From the NCBI RefSeq assembly GCF_035989305.1, contig NZ_CP108514.1, positions 8,536,501 through 8,600,500 on the forward strand: a stretch of 64,000 nt of DNA, given 5' to 3'. The translations under genes were made by a program, and so were the position numbers. This document shows positions 7,560-16,283 of this stretch, piece after piece. The notes under the pieces were generated by a model. That model was not told the origin of the DNA. It did no database searches and saw only the letters and a program-made list of their open reading frames with translations. This DNA is from Streptomyces sp. NBC_01233 (lineage in GTDB: Bacteria; Actinomycetota; Actinomycetes; Streptomycetales; Streptomycetaceae). The stretch's first letter is position 1; the number at the start of each line of letters is the position of its first letter.

Positions 7560-8791
7560 TCGGGATCCTCCTCGTCCCACTGGGCCGACCGCCCGCGGGG
7601 GAAGAGCCCCACCACCGTCCTGCACGGCGGCCGGGTGTCCGGCCAGGGGGTCTGGCCGTCGGTCAGGACCACGATCACGTCCGGCCGCGGCCCCGTCCGG
7701 AGCGCCTTGGCGAACCCCTCACGCAGGTTCGTACCCCCACCGCCCAGCAGCGGGATGCCCTCGCCGCGGCACAGCGGGTGCACGATCCGGGCCGCCGCGT
7801 CGCACGGCACCACGGTGACCAGGTCGCGCCGGCCGCCCACGGCGCGGGAGATCGCGGCGACCTCAAGGAGCGCACTGCCCAGTTCGGCGTCGCTGACCGA
7901 CCCCGAGGTGTCGATGACCACCGTGACCCGGGGCGGCCGGCGCCGCAGGCTCGGCAGAACGGCCCCGGGCACCCCGGCCGAACGCCGGGAGGGACGGCCG
8001 TAGCTGTAGTCCTCGCCCGCGCCCGAGCCGGAGGTCGCCGACCGGATCGCCGCCCCCAGCAGGTCGCGCCACGGCTGCGGCGGATGGAACGCCTCGTCCG
8101 CCCACCGCTGCCACCCCTTCGGGGCGCTTCCCGGGCGGCCGTTGATGCCCTGGGCCACCCGGAACCGGACCGCGTCCCGTTCCTGTGGGCTGAGCCCGTG
8201 AGCGCCGTCCGGGCCCAGGTCCCACTCCCGCGCGAGGCCGTCGGCGCCACTGCCGCAGTCCAGCCAGGCCAGGCCCTGCGTATGCGCCGAGAGCCGGAAC
8301 TGGCGCAGGTAGTCCTCCATCAGCTGACCGGCGGGCAGCCCCAGGGCCTCCGGCGTCACGGCGTCCTCGGGCCCGACCAGACCCTCTCCGAAGGCGTCGT
8401 CGTTGATCTCGCAGTCCGCGGCGATGTTCATCCGCAGCCGCTCGCCCGGGCCGGTCAGCCCGTGCGCCCGTGCGTACCGGTCACCGCGCCCGTGATGGTC
8501 GCGAAGGAGGTGCGACACCTCGTGCACCCAGACCCCGGCGAGCTCCTCCACCGGCGTCCGGTCCACGAAGGAGGGAGAGACGTAGCACCGCCAGTGCCGG
8601 TCGACGGCCATCGTCGGCACCCGCCGCGACTCCACGGTGTGCAGGGCGAACAGGGCCGTCGCCAGGTACGGCCGGGCCCGGGCGGCCTGCAGCCGGGCGG
8701 CGAAGAGCTTGTCGAAGTCGAGGGCGAGGCCGAGGTCCTGTGCCCCCTGTGCCCCCGGTGCCTCCCCTGTCCCCAGTACGTCCGGCCTCAC
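7505..8791 (-). CDS. DUF2201-type metallopeptidase-like protein with VWA domain
   Basis: This encodes 428 residues from the GTG at 8791, which overlaps the stop of the upstream ATPase gene (GTGA), so translation is coupled. The N-terminal half has a putative zinc site, HEVSH in VWVHEVSHLL, followed by a conserved acidic NIAADCEINDDAF. The C-terminal half is a von Willebrand A domain with a MIDAS-type DTSGSVS and later VVLTDGQTPW. This two-part architecture is that of the DUF2201/VWA-like proteins that pair with MoxR ATPases. The frame stays open far upstream, but there it only shadows the ATPase gene. Confidence 0.88.
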   Translation of the reverse strand: MRPDVLGTGEAPGAQGAQDLGLALDFDKLFAARLQAARARPYLATALFALHTVESRRVPTMAVDRHWRCYVSPSFVDRTPVEELAGVWVHEVSHLLRDHHGRGDRYARAHGLTGPGERLRMNIAADCEINDDAFGEGLVGPEDAVTPEALGLPAGQLMEDYLRQFRLSAHTQGLAWLDCGSGADGLAREWDLGPDGAHGLSPQERDAVRFRVAQGINGRPGSAPKGWQRWADEAFHPPQPWRDLLGAAIRSATSGSGAGEDYSYGRPSRRSAGVPGAVLPSLRRRPPRVTVVIDTSGSVSDAELGSALLEVAAISRAVGGRRDLVTVVPCDAAARIVHPLCRGEGIPLLGGGGTNLREGFAKALRTGPRPDVIVVLTDGQTPWPDTRPPCRTVVGLFPRGRSAQWDEEDPDYVPDSPPDWARVVTIES

Positions 8792-10092
8792 CGGCCGGCC
8801 TGCACGGGGACCGCGGTCCGCGCCGCGGCCCGGTCCGCCGCCCGGTCCGCCCGCCCGGACAGGGTCACCACTCCGGCGAGCCGCTCGATCGATGCCGGAA
8901 CGTCCCAGTCCTCCTGGCGCAGCGTGGCGAGCGTGGTCGCGGGGACGACCAGCAGATCCGGTGCTCCGGTCTCCAGCGCCCGGACCAGCAGCGCCCACGC
9001 GGCGTCCCAGCGGGACTTCTCCGGGCGCCTGCGGACGGCCGCCACCACCGCGTCGAGCACGGCCTGGCGCAGGTCTCCCCGCTCGGGCAGGACGGCACCC
9101 GCCGGGTCGGCGAGCAGATCCTCGGGGTCGGGGAGGTCCATCCGGTCCATGCCCGCCAGCAGTTCCAGCGCCGGACCGTCCCCCACGGTGCCCCGGACCA
9201 GCAAGGAGAGCACCTCCCTGGAGGAGCCTGCGGCGGTCGCGAAGGCGATCAGACCCAGTGTCATGTCCCAGCTGCGCGGGGACGGCCAGGGCCCGCCCCG
9301 CCGCGTCTCGCTGCTGGGCAGCCGGTGTACGAGCGTGGGGCGGGCGGAGAGGAACCCGCACACCGCACGGCGGGCGTGGTCCACGGCCGCCGGCAGCGCC
9401 TGCGCGTCGAGGCGCGGCAGGCTCGCCCGGGGCCACGTCCCGCCCAGTCCGCGCACCACGACCTCGTGGTCGTGGGTCCACTGGAGATGGACGAACCGGT
9501 TGGCCAGGGGCGGGCTCAGCTCCCAGCCGTCGGCAGCCGAGGACCGCGGGTTGGCGGCCGCCACGATCCGGACCCCGGGCGGCAGTTGCAGGGCGCCGAT
9601 CCGCCGTTCGAGTACGAGGCGCAGCAGGGCGGCCTGGACGGCCGGCGGCGCGGTGGACAGCTCGTCCAGGAACAGCAGACCCCGGCCGGCCCGTACGATT
9701 CGGACGGCCCAGTCCGGCGGGGCCATCGGGACGCCCTGTTCCGCGGGGTCGTCGCCGAGGACGGGCAGCCCGGAGAAGTCGGACGGTTCGTGGACGCTGG
9801 CGATGACCGTGGTCAGCGGAAGGTCCAGCGACTCCGCGAGCTGGGTCAGGGCCGCCGTCTTCCCGGTCCCCGGCTCGCCCCACAGGAGTACGGGCAGGTC
9901 GGCGGCCACGGCCAGGGTCAGCGCCTCCAGTTGTGCGTCGGGGCGCGGTTCGGTGGTGGTGTCGCGGAGCAGCGACAGCAGCTCACCGGCGATGTCGAGC
10001 TGGGAGGCGCCGGCCGGGTCGGCGGTGGAACAGGCCTGGGAGGAGGGGGCGTTGGCGATGTCGGCAACAGCGGACGGAAGGGTTGCGGGCAT
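8788..10092 (-). CDS. MoxR-type AAA+ ATPase
   Basis: A 434-residue AAA+ protein with Walker A GEPGTGKT (72-79) and Walker B LLFLDE (139-144), followed by STAPPAVQAALLRLVLERRI and an ANPRSSAADGW sensor region. MoxR ATPases act as chaperones or remodelling machines working with a VWA partner, here encoded immediately downstream with overlapping stop/start. The uncharacterised gene upstream is separated by about 60 bp, so the three genes most likely form one transcript. Confidence 0.92.
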   Translation of the reverse strand: MPATLPSAVADIANAPSSQACSTADPAGASQLDIAGELLSLLRDTTTEPRPDAQLEALTLAVAADLPVLLWGEPGTGKTAALTQLAESLDLPLTTVIASVHEPSDFSGLPVLGDDPAEQGVPMAPPDWAVRIVRAGRGLLFLDELSTAPPAVQAALLRLVLERRIGALQLPPGVRIVAAANPRSSAADGWELSPPLANRFVHLQWTHDHEVVVRGLGGTWPRASLPRLDAQALPAAVDHARRAVCGFLSARPTLVHRLPSSETRRGGPWPSPRSWDMTLGLIAFATAAGSSREVLSLLVRGTVGDGPALELLAGMDRMDLPDPEDLLADPAGAVLPERGDLRQAVLDAVVAAVRRRPEKSRWDAAWALLVRALETGAPDLLVVPATTLATLRQEDWDVPASIERLAGVVTLSGRADRAADRAAARTAVPVQAGR

Positions 10093-10153
10093 GTTCGATC
10101 ACCTTGTGGGTTCGTGAGGGCGGAACGGGTGCGGGGGAGGGAGGTCCCCCCGG

Positions 10154-11572
10154 TCAGCGCAGGGCTTGGCGCGGGTGCGAGCGGTACCGCCGGGGGCGGC
10201 GGGCCCCCCGGTCGATGCGGCCGGGTCCGGGTCCGGCCAGGCCGGCCCGGAACAGCCCGTAGGTGATCCGCCGGAGGGCGGCCGCCTCCAGGGCATCCCG
10301 CAGTGCGCCGGCGCGCAGCAGTGCGCCGGGGCCCAGCAGGCCCTCGACGACGGCCAGCGCACCGGCGGTGTCACCGTGGTCCAGGCGTTCGCGCACGCCG
10401 GTGAGGCAGTCCGGATGACGGTGCGCCGCGTCGACGGCCTGCAGGCAGGGGAGCGGAGTACCGGTCAGCGCGGCGAGCAGTTCCTCCCGGCGGATCTCGG
10501 CCGGGTCGTGGTCCAGCGGGGCCAGCACCCCGTCGACCAGACCGATCCGGTGCCGGGCGCCCCGGCAGTCGACGAGGCGCGGTTGCCCCGCCCGGTCGGG
10601 GCTCCGTGACGGACCGGCCGGCGCATGACCCGGTACGAGCGCGGCGGCGACCAGGGGGTGCAGCCGGTCGGCATCGAGCGCACCGGCGCGGAGCAGGTCC
10701 AGGTCGGGCAGCACCCGGACCGCCGCGTCGGGCAGGACCGGCAGCGCGGAGACGCTGCCGTCGGCGGGCGCGGCCCCGACCCGCAGGGCGAGGGGCCCGT
10801 CGTCCCGGTCCCGGCCCCCGTCCCCGTGCGCGACCAGGTCCAGGACCAGTCGCCGCCGGGCACCGAACCGTACGGTGACGGCCCCGGGGGGCCGCGCCTC
10901 GGCGCGGAGCAGGATCCGCGCCTCGTCGGTCCACCGGTCCACGGCACAGTGGTGCCCCGGTGGGAGCATCCCCCGTAGCTCCGGGTCCTGCGGGCACCCG
11001 TCGGCGGGCGGCCGGTCGGCCCCGGACCGGACCCTCAGCTCGTCGGTCCTGCGGGCGTCCCACAAGTGGCGGTGCAGGTCGAGGCGGAACCGCCGTTCGG
11101 GACGGGCGCGGGGGCGCGGATCACCGCAGGCGCCGGATCCGTCCCACAGCGCGAGGCTGATCCGCTGACCGGCGTCCGCCCAGGCCGGAGCGGTCCGGGC
11201 GACGAGGTGGACCGGACGTGCCCTCGACCGCGGCCCGTCCCGCTCCACGACCTCGTACCGGGCCAGAGAGAGGGGCAGATCCGGGCGCAGCAGCCCGTCC
11301 GGAGCGATGCGCGGCATGTGCCAGCGCAACAGGTCGGGCGCCAGATGGCGGAGATCGGCCCGGATCCGGGCCGTGAGGTCGTGGCCGTACGAGCGCGCCA
11401 CGGAACGCAGATTGAGATCGACGTCGACACCTGCGGCGGCGCAGGCCCCCGACCAGTCCCCGACGGAACGGCGGGCGGTCGCGGTCTCGATCATGGACGG
11501 CGGCACGGCGTACTCGCGTACGCGCAGCCAGAAGGAGAGGCGGGAATCCCCGTACGCGGTCTGAGTGGGCAT
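10154..11572 (-). CDS. Uncharacterised protein, first gene of the MoxR-VWA operon
   Basis: The ATG at 11572 has AAGGTGAG upstream; an in-frame GTG at 11578 would add two residues. The product is 472 residues, rich in Arg, Asp and Leu, with no signal peptide, membrane segment or domain I recognise. Blocks such as RLSFWLRVREYAVPPSMIE near the N-terminus and TYGLFRAGL near the C-terminus look structured rather than low-complexity, which with third-position GC bias supports a real gene. Its conserved-looking place before a MoxR/VWA pair suggests it is a substrate, adaptor or effector of that machine; this is inference. Confidence 0.68.
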   Translation of the reverse strand: MPTQTAYGDSRLSFWLRVREYAVPPSMIETATARRSVGDWSGACAAAGVDVDLNLRSVARSYGHDLTARIRADLRHLAPDLLRWHMPRIAPDGLLRPDLPLSLARYEVVERDGPRSRARPVHLVARTAPAWADAGQRISLALWDGSGACGDPRPRARPERRFRLDLHRHLWDARRTDELRVRSGADRPPADGCPQDPELRGMLPPGHHCAVDRWTDEARILLRAEARPPGAVTVRFGARRRLVLDLVAHGDGGRDRDDGPLALRVGAAPADGSVSALPVLPDAAVRVLPDLDLLRAGALDADRLHPLVAAALVPGHAPAGPSRSPDRAGQPRLVDCRGARHRIGLVDGVLAPLDHDPAEIRREELLAALTGTPLPCLQAVDAAHRHPDCLTGVRERLDHGDTAGALAVVEGLLGPGALLRAGALRDALEAAALRRITYGLFRAGLAGPGPGRIDRGARRPRRYRSHPRQALR

Positions 11573-11707
11573 CAGCACTCACCTTGCGCGGACGGGACCC
11601 CCGATCTGTGAGCAGATTGAGTGGTCATCGCGGTGATCGTAACCCCGTCGGCAGAGACCGGCCAGCGGTTTTCGGTGCGCTTTCGGATCGGTGCGTCTTC
11701 GGAGCCG

Positions 11708-13045
11708 TCAGGGCCAGCGGTGGTGGTGTCGGTCGATGACGTAGTGGTGGTCGTGCCGCCAGCCGCCGCCGGACGGGCGGGCGTCGGCGAGGTGGGGGTG
11801 GCCGGAGGGCAGGTCAGGGTGGACGTGTTCCAGCCGGTACGGGTCACGGGCGGGCCAGATCACGGCCGCGGCCGTGGTGGAACCGAGGGCGACGGCCGTC
11901 AGGACCAGGGCGGTCGGCGGCAGGCCCGCCCCCGCGCCGAGCCACCCGGCCAGGGGGTAGGTGAGCAGCCAGCAGCCGTGGGAGAGCGAGAACCGGGCGG
12001 CGAAGGCGGCGGGCAGGTCCGCGTCGGCGGTGGAGCGGCGGATCAGGCGGCCCCCCGGGGTCAGGACGGCGGAGCAGGCGGCGCCGAGCCCGGCCCAGAC
12101 CGCGAGGAGCGCGGGCCAGGACCAGGTGCCCGGGGTGGTCGAGGTGACGGCCGCCGCGGCGGCCAGGAGTGCCGGGAGGGCGAAGGCGGCGCGGAGCATC
12201 ACCGTACGGTCGGTGGCGTGCTGCAGGAGCCGGGGCAGGGCCAGCGCGGCCAGCATGGATCCGGCGCCGTACGCGCCGAGCGCGAGCGCGACGGCGCCGG
12301 CCGGGCGGCCGAAGTGGCCGCGGACCAGGGCGACGGTGCCGACGAAGACGAGGGCGCCGGCGGCGGCGACGGCGAGGTCGAGGGCGAGCAGGGCGCGCAG
12401 TCGGGGAGTGGCCAGGAAGAGGCGGATGCCGAATGCGGCCCGGGTGCGGAGGCCGCCGGTCGGTTCGGCGGGGGCGGGCCGGGGCAGCACGGTGGCCACG
12501 ACGAGCGCGGCGGAGGCGAGGAAGCCGAGGGCCGTGCCGGCGAACAGCCAGTCGTAGGAGACCAGCGTCAGCAGGGCCGTGGCCAGAACCGGACTGAAGA
12601 GGCTCTCCAGGTCATAGGCGAGCCGGGTCATCGACAGGGCCCGGGTGTAGTCGCGTTCGGCGGGAAGGATCTCGGGAACGGTGGCCTGGAACGTCGGCGT
12701 GAAGGCGGCCGACGCCGCCTGGAGCAGGAAGATCAGGACGTGGACCTGCCAGACCTCGGTGACGAACGGAAGGGCCGAGGCGACGCCGGCGCGGGTGAGG
12801 TCCATGGCCGCCATGAGGGTGCGGCGGGGGATCCGCCCGGCGAGCGCTCCGATCAGCGGGGCGATGCCGACGTAGGCGATCATCTTGATCGCGAGGGCGG
12901 TGCCGAGGACCGCCGAGGCGTAGGCGCCCGCGAGGTCGTAGGCGAGCAGGCTCAGTGCGACGGTGGCGAGACCGGTTCCGACCAGCGCGACGACCTGGGC
13001 GGTGAAGAGGCGGCGGTAGGTGCCGTTGCGCAGTACGGACAGCAC
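11708..13045 (-). CDS. MFS transporter with His-rich C-terminal tail, probable metal exporter
   Basis: A 445-residue major facilitator with about twelve hydrophobic segments, starting MLSVLRNGTYRRLFTAQVVA as in the NreB/MFS_3 type. The last 40 residues are strikingly His-rich (HVHPDLPSGHPHL, then WRHDHHYVIDRHHHRWP), a pattern seen in nickel/cobalt exporters. An ArsR regulator gene is immediately upstream on the same strand with a palindrome in the gap, and the cobalt uptake genes cbtB-cbtA come before that. I infer export of Co2+ or Ni2+. The tail could alternatively act only as a metal buffer. Confidence 0.82.
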   Translation of the reverse strand: MLSVLRNGTYRRLFTAQVVALVGTGLATVALSLLAYDLAGAYASAVLGTALAIKMIAYVGIAPLIGALAGRIPRRTLMAAMDLTRAGVASALPFVTEVWQVHVLIFLLQAASAAFTPTFQATVPEILPAERDYTRALSMTRLAYDLESLFSPVLATALLTLVSYDWLFAGTALGFLASAALVVATVLPRPAPAEPTGGLRTRAAFGIRLFLATPRLRALLALDLAVAAAGALVFVGTVALVRGHFGRPAGAVALALGAYGAGSMLAALALPRLLQHATDRTVMLRAAFALPALLAAAAAVTSTTPGTWSWPALLAVWAGLGAACSAVLTPGGRLIRRSTADADLPAAFAARFSLSHGCWLLTYPLAGWLGAGAGLPPTALVLTAVALGSTTAAAVIWPARDPYRLEHVHPDLPSGHPHLADARPSGGGWRHDHHYVIDRHHHRWP

Positions 13046-13098
13046 GGGCGGCCCCGTCCCGGTCGGCGGATCGATGACTCCGCATCAGCGTAGCCAAC

Positions 13099-13120
13099 AT
13101 GTGCGCACCTGTGCACGTAT
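13099..13120. promoter_or_regulatory. Candidate ArsR operator upstream of the His-rich MFS gene
   Basis: ATGTGCGCAC (13099-13108) and GTGCACGTAT (13111-13120) form an imperfect inverted repeat (7 of 10 pairs) 54 bp upstream of the MFS start. A related half site, ATGCGCACAT (13508-13517), overlaps the ArsR start region, which would fit autoregulation. Confidence 0.5.
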
Positions 13121-13158
13121 GGAGCCGGGGGACGTGCGGAGTCCGGCCGGTCGCCGTC

Positions 13159-13509
13159 TCAGTCGTGCGGCGGCAGGGAACCGAGCTGGTGGTCGGCGGC
13201 GTTCAGGGCCTCGTCCACCAGTCGCCGCAGATGCCCGTGGCGGACGGCGTAGACGACCCGGCGGCCGTCCTTGCGGGTGGTGACCAGCCCGGCGAGACGG
13301 AGCTTGGCGAGGTGCTGGCTGACCGAGGGCCGGGCCGCCCCGCACGCCTCGGTGAGGGTGGTGACATCGGCCTCGCCGCGGGCGAGCCGTTCCATCAGCG
13401 CCAGGCGGGTGCGGTCCGCGAGCAGGGCCAGAACGGACGCGGCGACCTCCAGCCGGTCAGCGCGCTCCTGCGAAACCTGTGCACCTGCCAGATCCGTGCC
13501 TGCGCTCAT
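13159..13509 (-). CDS. ArsR/SmtB-family metalloregulator
   Basis: A compact 116-residue winged-helix repressor with an N-terminal dimer helix, then LADRTRLALMERLARGEADV and the recognition region ARPSVSQHLAKLRLAGLVTT, wing GRRVVYAV, and a His-containing C-terminal helix (HLRRLVDEALNAADHQLG). Size and layout are those of SmtB/NmtR-like metal sensors. It lies between the cobalt importer genes and the His-rich MFS gene on one strand, so a cobalt- or nickel-responsive role is plausible. The only Cys, in TEACGAARP, is at the usual helix-3 position of ArsR sensors. Confidence 0.88.
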   Translation of the reverse strand: MSAGTDLAGAQVSQERADRLEVAASVLALLADRTRLALMERLARGEADVTTLTEACGAARPSVSQHLAKLRLAGLVTTRKDGRRVVYAVRHGHLRRLVDEALNAADHQLGSLPPHD

Positions 13510-13540
13510 GCGCACATCGTAGGGCGGCCACGGTGCAATG

Positions 13541-13584
13541 CCACGGGCCCCGCCGCCCCCGGCCGGGGGTGACGGGGCCCGTGG
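13541..13584 (-). terminator. Strong GC hairpin after cbtA
   Basis: CCACGGGCCCCG (13541-13552) pairs with CGGGGCCCGTGG (13573-13584), a perfect 12-bp stem, and the loop contains a smaller CCCCCGGCCGGGGG hairpin. It lies just past the cbtA stop on the minus strand and before the ArsR start, so it probably ends the riboswitch-controlled transcript. Confidence 0.7.
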
Positions 13585-13604
13585 TGCGGGCAGGGCGGGC
13601 GGGA

Positions 13605-14438
13605 TCAGCCGAGGGCGGGCGCCGACTGCTGAGCCGTGGCCTCCGTGCCGTCCGCGCGCGAGGCCAGGAGCCGCTGGGCCAGGACGCCGAAGACGATGGC
13701 GAACACCGCCCACAGCACCAACTGGACGGCCAGCGAGGCGACCCGGAACTCCCAGAGCAGCGCGGCGGGGAAACCGGGCTGGACCGCGTCGCTGTTGTCC
13801 GGCAGGAACACGAACGCCAGGGCGGCGGCGACGACGAAGCCGCCGCTCGCGGCCAGCGTCGCGTTCCAGTTGCCCAGACGCGGTGCCAGCCGTCGCCCGA
13901 GGATGATCGCGCCGACGCCGAGCAGCACGCTCAGCAGGATCATCAGGAAGAACAGCGTGGTGCGCTGTCCGATGGTGTCCGGATTGCCCACCGCCGGCGG
14001 GGTGGCCGGGTACTTGAGGAACGGCACCAGGTAGACGGTGGCGAAGGCACCGGCGGCGGTGAGCGCCGCCGTGGCCCGCGGGCTGAACCCGCCGACCCGG
14101 CCGAGGGCGAACGAGAACGCGAGCGAGGCGATGCCGCCCAGCGCGACCCCGTAGACCAGGACGCCGGTGGCCAGGCCGAAGGTGGACTGCACCGGCCGGC
14201 TGACCAGTTCCTCCTCCTCTTCGGCGGCTTCCGCCGGTGCGGCGTCGCCGCCGCCGTGCCCGGCGTGAGCGCTCGGGGCGCCCGCCGCGTCCTGGGCGGC
14301 CTGGGCCTCCTCCACGGCGATGGAGCCCCGTACCGGGGGCTCACCCACCACGTAGGCGACGGCGAAGGCGAACAGCCCGGCTATCAGGCCCGCGAGCATG
14401 CCGCGGACCAACAGACCTCTGACAGTGGAGGCGTACAT
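13605..14438 (-). CDS. cbtA: CbtA family cobalt transporter subunit
   Basis: A 277-residue integral membrane protein with five to six hydrophobic segments and a central His/Gly-rich loop (SAHAGHGGGDAAPAEAAEEE). It begins with the CbtA pattern (VRGLLVRGMLAGLIAGLFAF). CbtA works with CbtB in B12-regulated cobalt uptake. cbtB lies 12 bp upstream, and a cobalamin riboswitch leads the pair, which makes the assignment firm. A strong hairpin follows the gene. Confidence 0.92.
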   Translation of the reverse strand: MYASTVRGLLVRGMLAGLIAGLFAFAVAYVVGEPPVRGSIAVEEAQAAQDAAGAPSAHAGHGGGDAAPAEAAEEEEELVSRPVQSTFGLATGVLVYGVALGGIASLAFSFALGRVGGFSPRATAALTAAGAFATVYLVPFLKYPATPPAVGNPDTIGQRTTLFFLMILLSVLLGVGAIILGRRLAPRLGNWNATLAASGGFVVAAALAFVFLPDNSDAVQPGFPAALLWEFRVASLAVQLVLWAVFAIVFGVLAQRLLASRADGTEATAQQSAPALG

Positions 14439-14450
14439 GTGCGCGGCCTC

Positions 14451-14678
14451 TCAGTGGCAGGGGAAGCCGAGCAGATGACGCCCGTCGTGGACCCACTCGT
14501 GCACGCCCTCGCCGGCGAACACGGCCGTGGCGCCCTGCTCGGCACCGACGAAGTACAGGGCGACGAGCATCAGGAGACCGACGAAGAGCGCCCAGGGCAG
14601 GACCGCGCGCACGGGCAGCGGAGCCGACAGGGAGCCGGCGGGGGTGGATACGGCAGCGGAAGCGACAGCCTCGGCCAT
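14451..14678 (-). CDS. cbtB: CbtB family cobalt transporter small subunit
   Basis: The ATG at 14678 has a GGAGG Shine-Dalgarno and gives 75 residues with one transmembrane helix (LPWALFVGLLMLVALYFVGA). The C-terminal metal-binding tail EWVHDGRHLLGFPCH is the CbtB signature, with three His and one Cys. It is the first gene after the cobalamin riboswitch and is followed closely by cbtA. Confidence 0.93.
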   Translation of the reverse strand: MAEAVASAAVSTPAGSLSAPLPVRAVLPWALFVGLLMLVALYFVGAEQGATAVFAGEGVHEWVHDGRHLLGFPCH

Positions 14679-14729
14679 GATGGAACCTCCTCGGGGAACA
14701 ACGCGTCCCATACGGTGGTGCAGGACGAC

Positions 14730-14845
14730 GGTCCTCGGGTCTGACTCGCCACGGCGCCCCCGGAGGGGATGTCACCGCAGCACACAGTGGCGCGACCATG
14801 CCGGATTCACACCGGGCTTCCGTCTCGCCGTCGTCGCTAATATGC
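14730..14845 (-). promoter_or_regulatory. Cobalamin (B12) riboswitch controlling cbtB-cbtA
   Basis: Read on the minus strand, the region contains GAAGCCCGGTGTGAATCCGG (14820-14801), the core GCGCCACTGTG (14793-14783), and the closing AGTCAGACCCGAGG (14746-14733). These are the ordered hallmarks of cobalamin riboswitches. It lies between a TTGCATATT promoter-like stretch (about 14849-14841) and the cbtB Shine-Dalgarno. High B12 should switch the cobalt importer off. Confidence 0.93.
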
Positions 14846-15047
14846 AAATGTCGCCGTGACGCTACCGTGCGGCGGGCCTGCGGCCAAGTGCGTGAGTTCC
14901 TGATCACACGCAGATGCGGGGAAGATTCCGCCCCGGGCCCGGGCCGGGGGCCGGGGGTGTCCAAGGAGTGGTACGGAAAACACTGCTAGAATCCCGGTGT
15001 TGGCCTTCGGCGTGCGTGCCCCGTGCACGTGTCCGGAGGCTTTTTTC

Positions 15048-16283
15048 ATGCCTTCTTCCCTTCCTTCCTCTCCTCCCTCCCCTTCCTCCGATCCGTCTTC
15101 CGCGCCTTCCCGGCCCTCCACCGGCTACCGCGACCTGCTCCGCAACCGGGAGTTCACCGGCCTCTACGCCGGCTTCGCCCTGACCGTCGCCGCGAGCACC
15201 CTGTCGGGCTTCGCCCTCGGCACCCTCGTCGACCAGCAGACCCGTTCCCCCTTCCTGACGGCCGTGAGCATGTACGGCGCCACGTTCGCGACGGTGCTCG
15301 GCGCGCTGACGCTGATGTCGGTCGCGGACGGGAACCGGCCGCGCCGGACCATCGTCGCGCTCCAGTTCGCCTCGCTGGCCGGTGTCTGCGCCCAGGCCGT
15401 TCCGGGGCTGCCGCTGGCCGCGCGGTTCGGGCTGCTGCTGGTGCTGGGCTTCTTCCAGTCCCTGGGGACCGGCACCCGGCTGGGGCTGCTCGCCGAGATC
15501 GTGCCGAACTCCGCCTACGCACCCGCGCGTTCGCTCATGAACATCACCTCGGGCGGTACGGCGATCCTCGGCTACGCAGCCGGCGCCGTACTGCTGTCGT
15601 ACCTGAGCCCGCACGGGGTCTTCCTCGTCGCCGCCGCCCTGACCGCCCTCGGACTCGCCGTGGTGGCGGCCACCGTCCGGGAACGCTCGATCCGGCTTAC
15701 CCGGCGCCCCGGACTGCGCCGGACCTGGACGACGAACGCCGAGTTGTTCTCCCACCCCGGCCGGCGGGCGCTGCTGCTGAACCTGTGGGTCCCCAACGGT
15801 CTGATCGTCGGCTGCGAGGCCCTGTTCATCTCCTACGAACCCGGCCGCGCCGGCACCCTCCTGGCCGCAGGATCGGCCGGCATGCTCCTCGGGGACCTGG
15901 CCGTCGGCCGGCTGCTGAGCGCCGACCGGCGCCGCCGCCACGCCTTCGCCCTGCGGCTGCTGCTCGCCGTCCCCTTCCTGCTGTTCGCGTTCCACCCGCC
16001 CCTCCCGGTCGTGGTGGCCGCGGTGTTCCTCGCCAGTGCCGGGTTCGCGGCGACCCTGCCCCTCCAGGAGCAGCTCCTGGACCTGACCCCCGACCGGGTC
16101 CGCGGCCAGGTCCAGGGAGTCGAGTCGGCGGGCCGGATGACCTGGCAGGGGCTCGGCGCCGCGCTCGCCGGCGGCCTGGCCCAGTGCCTCGCCCCCGGCG
16201 CCGCGATCGCCCTCGTCGCCGCCGTCTCCGTCGCCGTCACCGTCCTGTCCCGGCCGTACGTCGTCCGCGCGGGTGGCAGTTGA
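15048..16283 (+). CDS. MFS transporter
   Basis: The ATG at 15048 follows GGAGG at a 9-bp distance and gives 411 residues; an upstream in-frame start at 14997 lacks such a site. A Ser/Pro-rich N-terminal tail leads into about twelve membrane segments, beginning YRDLLRNREFTGLYAGFALT. No substrate-specific motif is seen. It is divergent from the riboswitch-cbtBA unit. Its 3' end overlaps the remnant of a VOC-domain gene. Confidence 0.83.
   Translation: MPSSLPSSPPSPSSDPSSAPSRPSTGYRDLLRNREFTGLYAGFALTVAASTLSGFALGTLVDQQTRSPFLTAVSMYGATFATVLGALTLMSVADGNRPRRTIVALQFASLAGVCAQAVPGLPLAARFGLLLVLGFFQSLGTGTRLGLLAEIVPNSAYAPARSLMNITSGGTAILGYAAGAVLLSYLSPHGVFLVAAALTALGLAVVAATVRERSIRLTRRPGLRRTWTTNAELFSHPGRRALLLNLWVPNGLIVGCEALFISYEPGRAGTLLAAGSAGMLLGDLAVGRLLSADRRRRHAFALRLLLAVPFLLFAFHPPLPVVVAAVFLASAGFAATLPLQEQLLDLTPDRVRGQVQGVESAGRMTWQGLGAALAGGLAQCLAPGAAIALVAAVSVAVTVLSRPYVVRAGGS

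Noticed and set aside
5946..7625. 559-residue minus-strand frame spanning the HTH gene and the whole hydrolase gene
   Set aside because: Only the part from 6575 down carries a recognisable HTH and plausible coding sequence; the upstream part is antisense to the hydrolase and reads as a GC-bias shadow.
7433..10117. 894-residue plus-strand frame
   Set aside because: It lies antisense to the VWA and MoxR genes and has no domain; third-position GC bias favours the minus strand.
11621..13093. 490-residue plus-strand frame rich in Gly/Glu/Arg
   Set aside because: It is the reverse complement shadow of the MFS gene, with low-complexity composition typical of antisense GC-rich frames.
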